Assembly: GCA_913064925.1 (NCBI GenBank)
Contig: CAJYBN010000181.1
Coordinates: 1 to 5,658 of the forward strand
Origin: an uncultured Peptococcaceae bacterium
Lineage (GTDB): Bacteria; Bacillota; Desulfotomaculia; Desulfotomaculales; Desulfallaceae
Length of the DNA stretch: 5,658 bases
Direction of reading: 5' to 3'
Shown piece after piece: positions 1 to 5,316 of this stretch. The translations under genes were made by a program, and so were the position numbers. The notes below the pieces were generated by a model. That model was not told the DNA's origin and did not search any database. It worked only from the letters and a program-made list of their open reading frames with translations. The first letter of the stretch is position 1; the number at the start of each line of letters is the position of its first letter.

Positions 1-507
1 ACGGTGCGCGAGCACAAGGGCAAACTGGCCGGGCTGAAGCTGGCCTATGTGGGCGACGGCAACAATGTCTGCCATTCGCTGCTCTTCGGCTGCGCCAAGA
101 CGGGTATGCACATCAGCGTGGGGGCGCCCGAGGGCTACTGGCCGCGGGAAGAAATAGTGGCGGCGGCGCGGCAGGACGCTGCGGAAACGGGGGCCGTGAT
201 CACGGTGACCGCCGACCCCGCGGAGGCCGTGACCGGCGCCGACGTGGTGGTCACCGACGTCTGGGCCAGCATGGGGCAGGAAAGCGAGCAGGCCGAGCGG
301 GCTGCTGTATTTGCCCCTTACCAGGTGAACCAGCACCTGGTGGCCAAGGCGGCGCCCGATTATATATTTTTGCACTGCCTGCCCGCCCACCGCGGCGAGG
401 AGGTGGCCGCCGAAATCATCGACGGGCCGCATTCTGTGGTGTTCGACGAGGCGGAAAACCGCCTGCATGCCCAGAAAGCCGTCATGGCGCTGCTCATGGC
501 CAGGTAA
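1..507 (+). CDS. argF: Ornithine carbamoyltransferase, C-terminal part (5' end outside window)
   Basis: This enzyme transfers the carbamoyl group of carbamoyl phosphate to ornithine, giving citrulline, in the cytoplasmic arginine pathway. The reading frame is open from base 1, so the gene starts upstream. About 168 residues are visible, roughly the C-terminal 55% of a family usually near 310 residues. Seen in the fragment: TVREHKG at residue 1 (start of the ornithine-binding domain), GDGNNV at 18-23, the DVWASMG ornithine-binding loop at 86-92, HCLPAHRGEE with the catalytic cysteine at 125-134, and the FDEAENRLHAQKA tail. The SMG loop together with HCLP marks ornithine rather than aspartate carbamoyltransferase. 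Anabolic use is inferred from argG and argH downstream. The last 27 coding bases are repeated just after the stop. A GTG at 4 is in frame but lies inside a conserved motif, so it is not the start. Confidence 0.97.
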   Translation, partial: TVREHKGKLAGLKLAYVGDGNNVCHSLLFGCAKTGMHISVGAPEGYWPREEIVAAARQDAAETGAVITVTADPAEAVTGADVVVTDVWASMGQESEQAERAAVFAPYQVNQHLVAKAAPDYIFLHCLPAHRGEEVAAEIIDGPHSVVFDEAENRLHAQKAVMALLMAR

Positions 508-671
508 GCCCGGTCGCGCGGGCGGCCTACGCGTTTTTTGCCTTTCGTAGCTCGTCATGGCGCTGCTCATGGCCGGGTAAGCCCGGTCGCCGGGCGAGGG
601 CGGCATGCTTGACTTGCCTTTCGTCGCCCGGGATAGCGCTGCTCATCGTCCAAATAAGCACCGCCGCGTGC
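481..671 (+). repeat. Degenerate tandem repeat of the argF 3' end, about 2.5 units of 73-76 bases
   Basis: Bases 481-517 (the last nine argF codons, stop included, plus 10 bases) recur at 554-590 with a single difference (A502 versus G575). The core GCGCTGCTCAT appears at 487-497, 560-570 and 636-646, spaced 73 and then 76 bases. A second shared block, TTGCCTTTCGT, occurs at 538-548 and 614-624. The third unit is decayed: it keeps the core and TAAGC (655-659) but little more. The step of 73 is not a multiple of three, and the stop in the first unit prevents read-through, so the repeats are non-coding. This looks like local duplication of the gene tail followed by drift. No transposase or terminal repeats are seen. 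Confidence 0.85.
508..539 (+). terminator. Weak terminator-like hairpin after argF
   Basis: Directly after the argF stop, GCCCG (508-512) can pair with CGGGC (519-523), and a run of six T lies at 534-539. The T-run is 10 bases from that stem. An alternative 4-bp stem CGCG (515-518)/CGCG (530-533) abuts it. Both stems are short. It may cause partial termination or protect a 3' end. The argG-argH context argues for read-through, at least some of the time. Confidence 0.25.
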
Positions 672-707
672 TTTAAAATATTACCCGCGGGAAGGGAGCG
701 AAAAATC

Positions 708-1913
708 ATGCAAAAAGTGGTGTTGGCCTATTCCGGGGGTTTAGACACCTCCATCATCATACCCTGGCTGAAGGAAAATTACGGCTGCGAGGTTATCGCC
801 ATGGTGGCCGACGTGGGCCAGGGGGAGGAACTGGAGCCCCTGCGCGACAAGGCGCTGCGCAGCGGGGCCAGCAAAATCTATATCGAGGACGTCAAGCGGG
901 AATTCGTCACCGACTACATCTTCCCCACCCTCAAGGCGGGGGCCGTTTACGAGGGCAAATACCTGCTGGGCACTTCCATGGCCCGCCCCCTCATCGGCAA
1001 AAAGCTGGTGGAAATTGCCGAGAAAGAGGGCGCCGAGGCGGTGGCCCACGGCGCCACCGGTAAAGGCAATGATCAAGTGCGGTTTGAGCTGGCTGTTAAG
1101 GCGCTGAACCCGGACCTGCAGGTAATCGCCCCGTGGCGGGAGTGGGACATCCGCTCCCGGGAAGACGCCATCGATTACGCCGCGGCCCGGGGCATCCCCG
1201 TGCCGGTTACCAAGTCCCGGCCTTACAGCATGGACCGTAACCTGTGGCACCTCAGCCACGAGGGCGGCCCCCTGGAAGACCCCGCCCAGGAGCCGCCGGG
1301 GGACGTGCTTATGCTCACGGTGCCGCCGGAAAAGGCGCCGGACGAGCCCACTTACGTGGAAATTTACTTCGAACAGGGTGTGCCCAAACAAGTTAACGGG
1401 CGCGAGCTGCCTCCCGAGGAACTGGTGATGGAACTGAACCGCCTGGGCGGGGCCAACGGCATCGGCATCGTGGACATGGTGGAAAACCGGCTGGTGGGTA
1501 TGAAGTCCCGCGGCGTTTATGAAACTCCCGGCGGCACCATCCTCTACCTGGCCCACCGGGAGCTGGAGCTGCTAACCATCGACCGCGCAACGCTGCACTA
1601 CAAGGAACTGGTGGCCGCCCGCTACGCCGAGCTGGTTTACGACGGGGTGTGGTTCTCACCGCTGCGGGAAGCGCTGGATGCCTTTGTGGACGTCACCCAG
1701 CGCACCGTCACCGGCACGGTGCGCATGAAACTGTACAAGGGCAACTGCACGCCTGCCGGGGCCACTTCCCCCTATTCCCTGTACAGCGAGGAACTGGCCA
1801 CCTTCGGGCGGGACGAGATCTACACCCAGTCGGACGCTGCCGGTTTCATCAACCTGTTCGGCCTGCCCCTGAAAGTGCGGGCGCTGATGGAGAGAAAGGC
1901 GGGCTTGAGGTAA
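708..1913 (+). CDS. argG: Argininosuccinate synthase
   Basis: This cytoplasmic enzyme joins citrulline and aspartate using ATP, giving argininosuccinate, AMP and pyrophosphate. It is the second-to-last step of arginine synthesis. The product is 401 residues, the usual size. Seen: the N-type ATP pyrophosphatase P-loop AYSGGLDTS at 7-15, YEGKYLLGTSMARP at 81-94, HGATGKGNDQVRFE at 114-127 (nucleotide and substrate binding), RPYSMDRNLW at 171-180, EGGPLEDP at 185-192, and a normal C-terminal half with YKGNC and SPYSLY. The frame stays open upstream to 609. The ATG at 708 is chosen because MQKVVLAYSGG matches the family N-terminus and GGGAG at 694-698 gives a good ribosome binding site 9 bases upstream. 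It lies 200 bases after argF and 122 before argH, consistent with one arg operon. Confidence 0.97.
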   Translation: MQKVVLAYSGGLDTSIIIPWLKENYGCEVIAMVADVGQGEELEPLRDKALRSGASKIYIEDVKREFVTDYIFPTLKAGAVYEGKYLLGTSMARPLIGKKLVEIAEKEGAEAVAHGATGKGNDQVRFELAVKALNPDLQVIAPWREWDIRSREDAIDYAAARGIPVPVTKSRPYSMDRNLWHLSHEGGPLEDPAQEPPGDVLMLTVPPEKAPDEPTYVEIYFEQGVPKQVNGRELPPEELVMELNRLGGANGIGIVDMVENRLVGMKSRGVYETPGGTILYLAHRELELLTIDRATLHYKELVAARYAELVYDGVWFSPLREALDAFVDVTQRTVTGTVRMKLYKGNCTPAGATSPYSLYSEELATFGRDEIYTQSDAAGFINLFGLPLKVRALMERKAGLR

Positions 1914-1939
1914 CGCGGGGGGGCGGGGATAACCGCGCA

Positions 1940-1989
1940 GCCGGGAGGCCGGCAGCCGCGCCCGGGCCCGCTCCCGGATCCAGGCCCGG
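1940..1989 (+). repeat. Pair of GC-rich inverted repeats between argG and argH
   Basis: Two potential hairpins sit in the 122-base argG-argH gap. One is GCCGG (1940-1944)/CCGGC (1949-1953) with a 4-base loop. The other is CCGGGCC (1962-1968)/GGCCCGG (1983-1989) with a 14-base loop. No T-run follows either, so they do not look like intrinsic terminators. They could stabilise or mark a processing point in an argG-argH mRNA, or just reflect very high GC content. Confidence 0.4.
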
Positions 1990-2023
1990 ACCCGCCCCCG
2001 AACCGACTGGCAACAAGGCAAAA

Positions 2024-2029
2024 GAGGTG
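2024..2029 (+). promoter_or_regulatory. Ribosome binding site that sets the TTG start of argH
   Basis: GAGGTG lies 6 bases before the TTG at 2036. It matches the anti-Shine-Dalgarno core and supports TTG over the in-frame GTG at 2027, which sits inside this site and has only AAGG farther upstream. Confidence 0.75.
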
Positions 2030-2035
2030 GGTAAA

Positions 2036-3448
2036 TTGGCCAAGCTTTGGGGCGGCCGCTTTCAAAAGGAAACGGACCGCCTGGTGGACGACTTTCATTC
2101 CTCTATATCCTTTGACCGCCGGCTGTATCGCTACGACATCACCGGCAGCATGGCCCATGCCCGCATGCTGGCCCGCGCGGGCATCATCCGGCAGCAGGAA
2201 GCCGAGGCCATCATCAACGGGCTGCAGGAACTGCTGGAAGACATCGAAGCGGGGCGCGTGGAGTTTTCCGTTGCTGCCGAGGACATCCACATGAACGTGG
2301 AACAGCTGCTCATTGAGAGGATCGGCGAAGTGGCAAAGAAGCTGCACACCGCCCGCAGCCGCAACGACCAGGTAGCCCTGGACGTGCGCATGTACCTGCG
2401 GGATGAAATCGACGCGGTGCTGGAGCTGTTGGCGGGCCTGGTAGCCGCCCTGCTGGACCTGGCGGAGAAGCACGTGCACACCGTCATGCCCGGCTACACC
2501 CACCTGCAGCGGGCCCAGCCCGTCACCCTGGCCCACCACCTGCTGGCCTACTGCCAGATGTTCGAGCGGGACATGGACCGCCTGCGGGACTGCCGCCGGC
2601 GGGTTAACGTGTGCCCCCTGGGCGCCGGGGCCCTGGCCGGCACCACCTTCCCCCTGGACCGGGAATTCGTGGCCCGGGAGCTGGGCTTTGACGGCATAGC
2701 GGAAAACAGCCTGGACGCGGTCAGCGACCGGGACTTTGCGGTGGAATTCGCCGCCGCCGCCTCCCTCATCATGGTGCACCTGAGCCGGTTCTGCGAGGAG
2801 ATAATCCTCTGGTCGTCGACCGAGTTCGGCTTCATCGAATTGGACGACGCCTACAGCACCGGCAGCAGCATGATGCCCCAAAAGAAAAACCCCGATGTGG
2901 CCGAGCTGGTGCGCGGCAAGAGCGGCCGGGTGTTCGGCGACCTGACCGCCCTGCTGGTCATGCTCAAGGGGCTGCCGCTGGCTTACAACAAGGATATGCA
3001 GGAGGACAAGGAGGCCCTGTTTGACGCGGTGGACACCGTGAAAAAGTGCCTGCTGGTTTTCCGGCCCATGGTGGCCACCATGCGGGTGCGGGCGGACAAC
3101 ATGGCCCGGGCGGCCCGGGGCGGGTTCACCAACGCCACCGACCTGGCCGACTACCTGGTGCGGCGCGGCGTCCCTTTCCGCGAGGCGCATGCCGCGGTGG
3201 GCCGGGCGGTGGCCTACTGCCTGGAACGGGGCAAATGCCTGGAGGACCTCACCCTGGAGGAAATGCGCCGCTTTTCGCCGGCCGCGGGCGAGGACGTTTA
3301 CCAAGCCATCGGCATTGACCGCTGCGTGGCGGCCCGCGCCGTGCCCGGGGGCCCCGCCCCGGAGGCCGTGCGCCGGGCCATCGCGGCGGCCCGTCAAAGG
3401 CTGGCGGCAGCGGCGCCGGCCCATGCCGGCCGCAGTGGGGACAAATAA
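2036..3448 (+). CDS. argH: Argininosuccinate lyase
   Basis: This enzyme cleaves argininosuccinate to arginine and fumarate, the last step of arginine synthesis. It belongs to the fumarase/aspartase superfamily and is a cytoplasmic homotetramer in known members. The product is 470 residues, close to the usual 460. Seen: AKLWGGRFQKETD at 2-14 (typical start), HTARSRNDQV at 104-113, PGYTHLQRAQP at 152-162 with the conserved histidine at 156, and the superfamily signature GSSMMPQKKNPD at 276-287, whose flexible loop carries the catalytic serine. Also seen are KGLPLAYNKDMQEDKE at 311-326 and a C-terminal GGPAPEAVRRAI. It ends in an Ala-rich tail. The start is TTG at 2036, chosen from the ribosome binding site at 2024 and the MAKLWGGRF family N-terminus. 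The open frame continues back to 1649, but that stretch overlaps argG in another frame and is not protein-like. A GTG at 2027 would add three residues. Confidence 0.96.
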   Translation: MAKLWGGRFQKETDRLVDDFHSSISFDRRLYRYDITGSMAHARMLARAGIIRQQEAEAIINGLQELLEDIEAGRVEFSVAAEDIHMNVEQLLIERIGEVAKKLHTARSRNDQVALDVRMYLRDEIDAVLELLAGLVAALLDLAEKHVHTVMPGYTHLQRAQPVTLAHHLLAYCQMFERDMDRLRDCRRRVNVCPLGAGALAGTTFPLDREFVARELGFDGIAENSLDAVSDRDFAVEFAAAASLIMVHLSRFCEEIILWSSTEFGFIELDDAYSTGSSMMPQKKNPDVAELVRGKSGRVFGDLTALLVMLKGLPLAYNKDMQEDKEALFDAVDTVKKCLLVFRPMVATMRVRADNMARAARGGFTNATDLADYLVRRGVPFREAHAAVGRAVAYCLERGKCLEDLTLEEMRRFSPAAGEDVYQAIGIDRCVAARAVPGGPAPEAVRRAIAAARQRLAAAAPAHAGRSGDK

Positions 3449-3510
3449 GGCGGCCGCTTGTAACACCCGGGCCGGGACCGGCATAGTATAATCCCGGGAG
3501 GTGGGCCGCC

Positions 3511-3753
3511 ATGTTCAAGATAACGGATCTCACCCGCAAAGACTTCATCAACCTGAAAGACGGTGCCAGGCTGGGCCCGGTCAAGGACGTGCACGTGGAC
3601 CTGAGCGAGGGAAAGGTGCGCGCCCTGGTGCTGCAGGGGCCGCGCAGGTTTTTCGGGCTGCTGAGCGCGGGCCGGGATACCGTGGTACCCTGGGAGAAGG
3701 TGAAAAAGATCGGCGTCGACGCCGTGCTGGTGGAAGTAGACCCGCAGCCGTAA
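3511..3753 (+). CDS. PRC-barrel domain protein, YlmC/YmxH family (sporulation-associated)
   Basis: This is a small 80-residue protein made almost entirely of one PRC-barrel. Seen: ITDLTRKDFINLKDGARLGPVKDV at 4-27, with the GxxLG turn, then DLSEGKVRALVL at 30-41, a FFGLLSAGRDTVVPWEKV stretch at 47-64, and KIGVDAVLVEV at 66-76. That order of beta strands, the Ile/Val-Pro-Trp-Glu motif and the length fit the YlmC/YmxH family found in spore-forming Firmicutes. Its biochemical role is not established; the sporulation link comes from family annotation, not from this sequence. GGGAGGTG at 3496-3503 is a strong ribosome binding site 7 bases before the ATG. It lies 62 bases after argH on the same strand, so read-through from the arg genes is possible. 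There is no signal peptide or membrane segment, so it should be cytoplasmic. Confidence 0.85.
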   Translation: MFKITDLTRKDFINLKDGARLGPVKDVHVDLSEGKVRALVLQGPRRFFGLLSAGRDTVVPWEKVKKIGVDAVLVEVDPQP

Positions 3754-3756
3754 CAG

Positions 3757-3777
3757 GGCGGTAAACCCAGTATCGCC
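3757..3777 (+). other. Small stem-loop just after the PRC-barrel gene
   Basis: GGCGGTA (3757-3763) can pair with TATCGCC (3771-3777), seven pairs including one G-T, with a 7-base loop. Only a short TTT follows at 3781-3783. It could be a weak terminator or 3'-end stabiliser, but may be chance. Confidence 0.3.
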
Positions 3778-3818
3778 AAGTTTAACCAGGTATGTGCACT
3801 CTAATGCCGGGCATCAAC

Positions 3819-3843
3819 AGCCTGCCGCTTTATGCGGCAGGCT
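3819..3843 (+). terminator. Terminator-like hairpin upstream of metK
   Basis: AGCCTGCCGC (3819-3828) and GCGGCAGGCT (3834-3843) form a perfect 10-bp stem with a TTTAT loop. The sequence after it, TAGTAATTTGG, is only moderately T-rich, so termination may be incomplete. Its place, between the PRC-barrel gene and the metK promoter at 3861, suits the end of the arg/PRC-barrel transcript. The stem is symmetric, but no T-run follows on the minus strand. Confidence 0.6.
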
Positions 3844-3860
3844 TAGTAATTTGGTATGCG

Positions 3861-3889
3861 TTGACAAAAAATTCTGCCCTTGCTAGAAT
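3861..3889 (+). promoter_or_regulatory. Sigma-A-type promoter of metK
   Basis: The -35 box TTGACA (3861-3866) is a perfect match and the -10 box TAGAAT (3884-3889) matches 5 of 6 bases, separated by an ideal 17-base spacer. Transcription should start near 3896, giving a leader of about 79 bases before the metK start. The surrounding DNA is clearly more AT-rich than the genes, as expected of a promoter. Confidence 0.85.
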
Positions 3890-3958
3890 TAAGCATGATT
3901 TTTCGGCCCTGGACAAAATATAAATATCCCGTAATTAGGCCTGGCAGCACAATATCGC

Positions 3959-3967
3959 AAAGGAGGT
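3959..3967 (+). promoter_or_regulatory. Strong ribosome binding site that sets the TTG start of metK
   Basis: AAAGGAGGT is a full match to the Firmicute Shine-Dalgarno consensus and ends 7 bases before the TTG at 3975. No ATG or GTG in the same frame is near, so TTG is the start. Confidence 0.9.
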
Positions 3968-3974
3968 TGGATAT

Positions 3975-5165
3975 TTGGCCAAGCGTTTGTTTACCTCGGA
4001 ATCGGTAACTGAAGGGCACCCGGACAAAGTGGCCGACCAGATTTCCGACGCTATCCTGGACGAAATCATCGGCCAGGACCCCGTGGCCCGGGTGGCTTGC
4101 GAGACTTTCGTGACCACCGGCCTGGTGCTAGTGGGAGGAGAGATAACCACCAGTTGTTACGTGGACATCCCCCGGGTGGTGCGGGAAACCGTGCGGGAGA
4201 TCGGTTATACCCGGGCAAAGTTCGGGTTTGACTGCGACACCTGCGCGGTGCTTACTTCCATCGACGAGCAGTCGCCAGACATCGCCATGGGTGTGGACAA
4301 GGCGCTGGAAGCCCGCACCGGCGAGGAAACCGACACGGAAATAGAAGCCATTGGCGCCGGCGACCAGGGGATGATGTTCGGTTTTGCCACCAACGAAACA
4401 CCGGAAATGATGCCCCTGCCCATTTCCCTGGCCCACCGCATGGCGCGGCGCCTGGCCACGGTGCGCAAAACCCGGGAACTGCCCTACCTGCGCCCCGACG
4501 GCAAGGTGCAGGTGACGGTGGAATATGAAAACGATCGGCCGGTCCGCCTGGATACCATAATCGTATCCGCGCAGCACCACCCGCGCGTGGGGCTGGACGT
4601 GATACGGGAGGACATCATAGAGAAGGTTATCAAGCCCGTGGCGCCCAAGGAGATGATTGACGAAACCACCCGCTACCTGATTAACCCCACCGGCCGGTTC
4701 GTGGTGGGCGGGCCGCAGGGAGATGCGGGGCTGACGGGGCGCAAAATCATCGTCGATACATACGGCGGCATGGCCCGCCACGGCGGCGGCGCGTTTTCCG
4801 GCAAAGACCCCACCAAGGTGGACCGCTCGGCCAGCTATGCCATGCGCTATGTGGCCAAAAACATCGTGGCCGCCGGCCTGGCGGACAAGTGCGAAGTGCA
4901 GGTGGCCTACGCCATCGGCGTGGCCCGGCCGGTGTCGGTGATGGTAGAAACCTTCGGCACCGGCAAGGTGGACGAGGAAAAACTGGTGCAAGTGGTTAAG
5001 GAAGTGTTCGACCTGCGCCCGGCTGCCATTATCAGGGACCTGGACCTGCGCCGGCCCATTTACCGCAGCACCGCGGTTTACGGGCACTTCGGCCGGCGGG
5101 ACATCGCCCTGCCCTGGGAGCGCACCGACAAGGCGGAAATACTGCGCAAAGCCTTCAACATGTAA
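3975..5165 (+). CDS. metK: S-adenosylmethionine synthetase (methionine adenosyltransferase)
   Basis: This enzyme makes S-adenosylmethionine from methionine and ATP, releasing phosphate and pyrophosphate. It is cytoplasmic, a tetramer in known members, and needs Mg and K ions. The product is 396 residues, the normal bacterial length. Seen: FTSESVTEGHPDKVADQISD at 6-25 with the catalytic histidine at 15, CETFVTTGLV at 42-51, signature GAGDQGMMFGF at 127-137, the TGRFVVGGPQGDAGLTGRKI region at 239-258, signature GGGAFSGKDPTKVDRS at 270-285, and DLRP plus GHFGR (370-374) near the C-terminus. All key motifs are intact. The TTG start follows a consensus ribosome binding site. It has its own sigma-A promoter and downstream hairpins, so it is probably a single-gene unit. 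I recognise no SAM riboswitch in the leader, so any feedback control is not visible here. Confidence 0.98.
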   Translation: MAKRLFTSESVTEGHPDKVADQISDAILDEIIGQDPVARVACETFVTTGLVLVGGEITTSCYVDIPRVVRETVREIGYTRAKFGFDCDTCAVLTSIDEQSPDIAMGVDKALEARTGEETDTEIEAIGAGDQGMMFGFATNETPEMMPLPISLAHRMARRLATVRKTRELPYLRPDGKVQVTVEYENDRPVRLDTIIVSAQHHPRVGLDVIREDIIEKVIKPVAPKEMIDETTRYLINPTGRFVVGGPQGDAGLTGRKIIVDTYGGMARHGGGAFSGKDPTKVDRSASYAMRYVAKNIVAAGLADKCEVQVAYAIGVARPVSVMVETFGTGKVDEEKLVQVVKEVFDLRPAAIIRDLDLRRPIYRSTAVYGHFGRRDIALPWERTDKAEILRKAFNM

Positions 5166-5172
5166 ACGTTAC

Positions 5173-5194
5173 GCGGCCCGCCCCGGCGGGCCGC
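5173..5194 (+). other. GC-rich hairpin right after metK
   Basis: GCGGCCCGC (5173-5181) and GCGGGCCGC (5186-5194) form a perfect 9-bp stem with a 4-base loop, starting 8 bases after the metK stop. Only TATT follows at 5201-5204, so it lacks a proper T-run. It may stabilise the metK mRNA end or help terminate together with the next hairpin. Confidence 0.5.
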
Positions 5195-5212
5195 CCGGCA
5201 TATTGCCCTGCA

Positions 5213-5244
5213 AGCCAGCCACCGGCGTGGTTGGCTCTCCTTTT
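5213..5244 (+). terminator. Likely intrinsic terminator of metK
   Basis: AGCCAGCCAC (5213-5222) pairs with GTGGTTGGCT (5227-5236), ten pairs including one G-T, with a CGGC loop. It is followed by CTCC and then TTTT at 5241-5244. The stem, tetraloop and nearby T-run fit a rho-independent terminator. The T-run is short and offset by four bases. Confidence 0.65.
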
Positions 5245-5316
5245 GGCGGCGGGCCGCCGGTAACGCCCGGCCCCCCTTGCGCATAGGGTGAATAAAAAGC
5301 GCGGGGGTCGAGGCAT

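Noticed and set aside
609..707. N-terminal extension of argG by 33 codons
   Set aside because: It lies in the repeat-derived spacer, is not conserved family sequence, and the ATG at 708 has a suitable ribosome binding site.
508..707. Arginine-repressor operator or mobile element in the argF-argG gap
   Set aside because: No paired ARG-box-like AT-rich half sites are evident; the AT-rich patch at 671-683 is only one short run. The repeats are direct copies of the argF tail without terminal inverted repeats or a transposase.
741..1556. A 271-codon open frame on the minus strand opposite argG
   Set aside because: Same shadow effect: it lies wholly within argG, has His/Gly-rich composition and no recognisable domain.
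1649..2035. N-terminal extension of argH by 129 codons
   Set aside because: Most of it overlaps argG in another frame, and the rest is Pro/Gly/Ala-rich. The family N-terminus begins at 2036 behind a good ribosome binding site.
1820..3484. A 554-codon open frame on the minus strand opposite argH
   Set aside because: It mirrors argH, whose GC-rich codons leave few stops on the opposite strand. The product is rich in His, Gly, Gln and Val without any family motif, and argH motifs are complete on the + strand.
3754..3974. SAM riboswitch upstream of metK
   Set aside because: No conserved SAM-I core or kink-turn is seen, the hairpin at 3819-3843 lies before the promoter, and the leader after the promoter is too short and unstructured.
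3895..4008. A 37-codon ATG frame starting at the predicted metK transcription start
   Set aside because: It has no ribosome binding site, overlaps the metK start in another frame and shows no protein-like features. A leaderless peptide cannot be excluded but is unsupported.
4128..5087. A 319-codon open frame on the minus strand opposite metK
   Set aside because: It is wholly within metK with low-complexity His/Gly/Val-rich composition; metK signatures are intact on the + strand.
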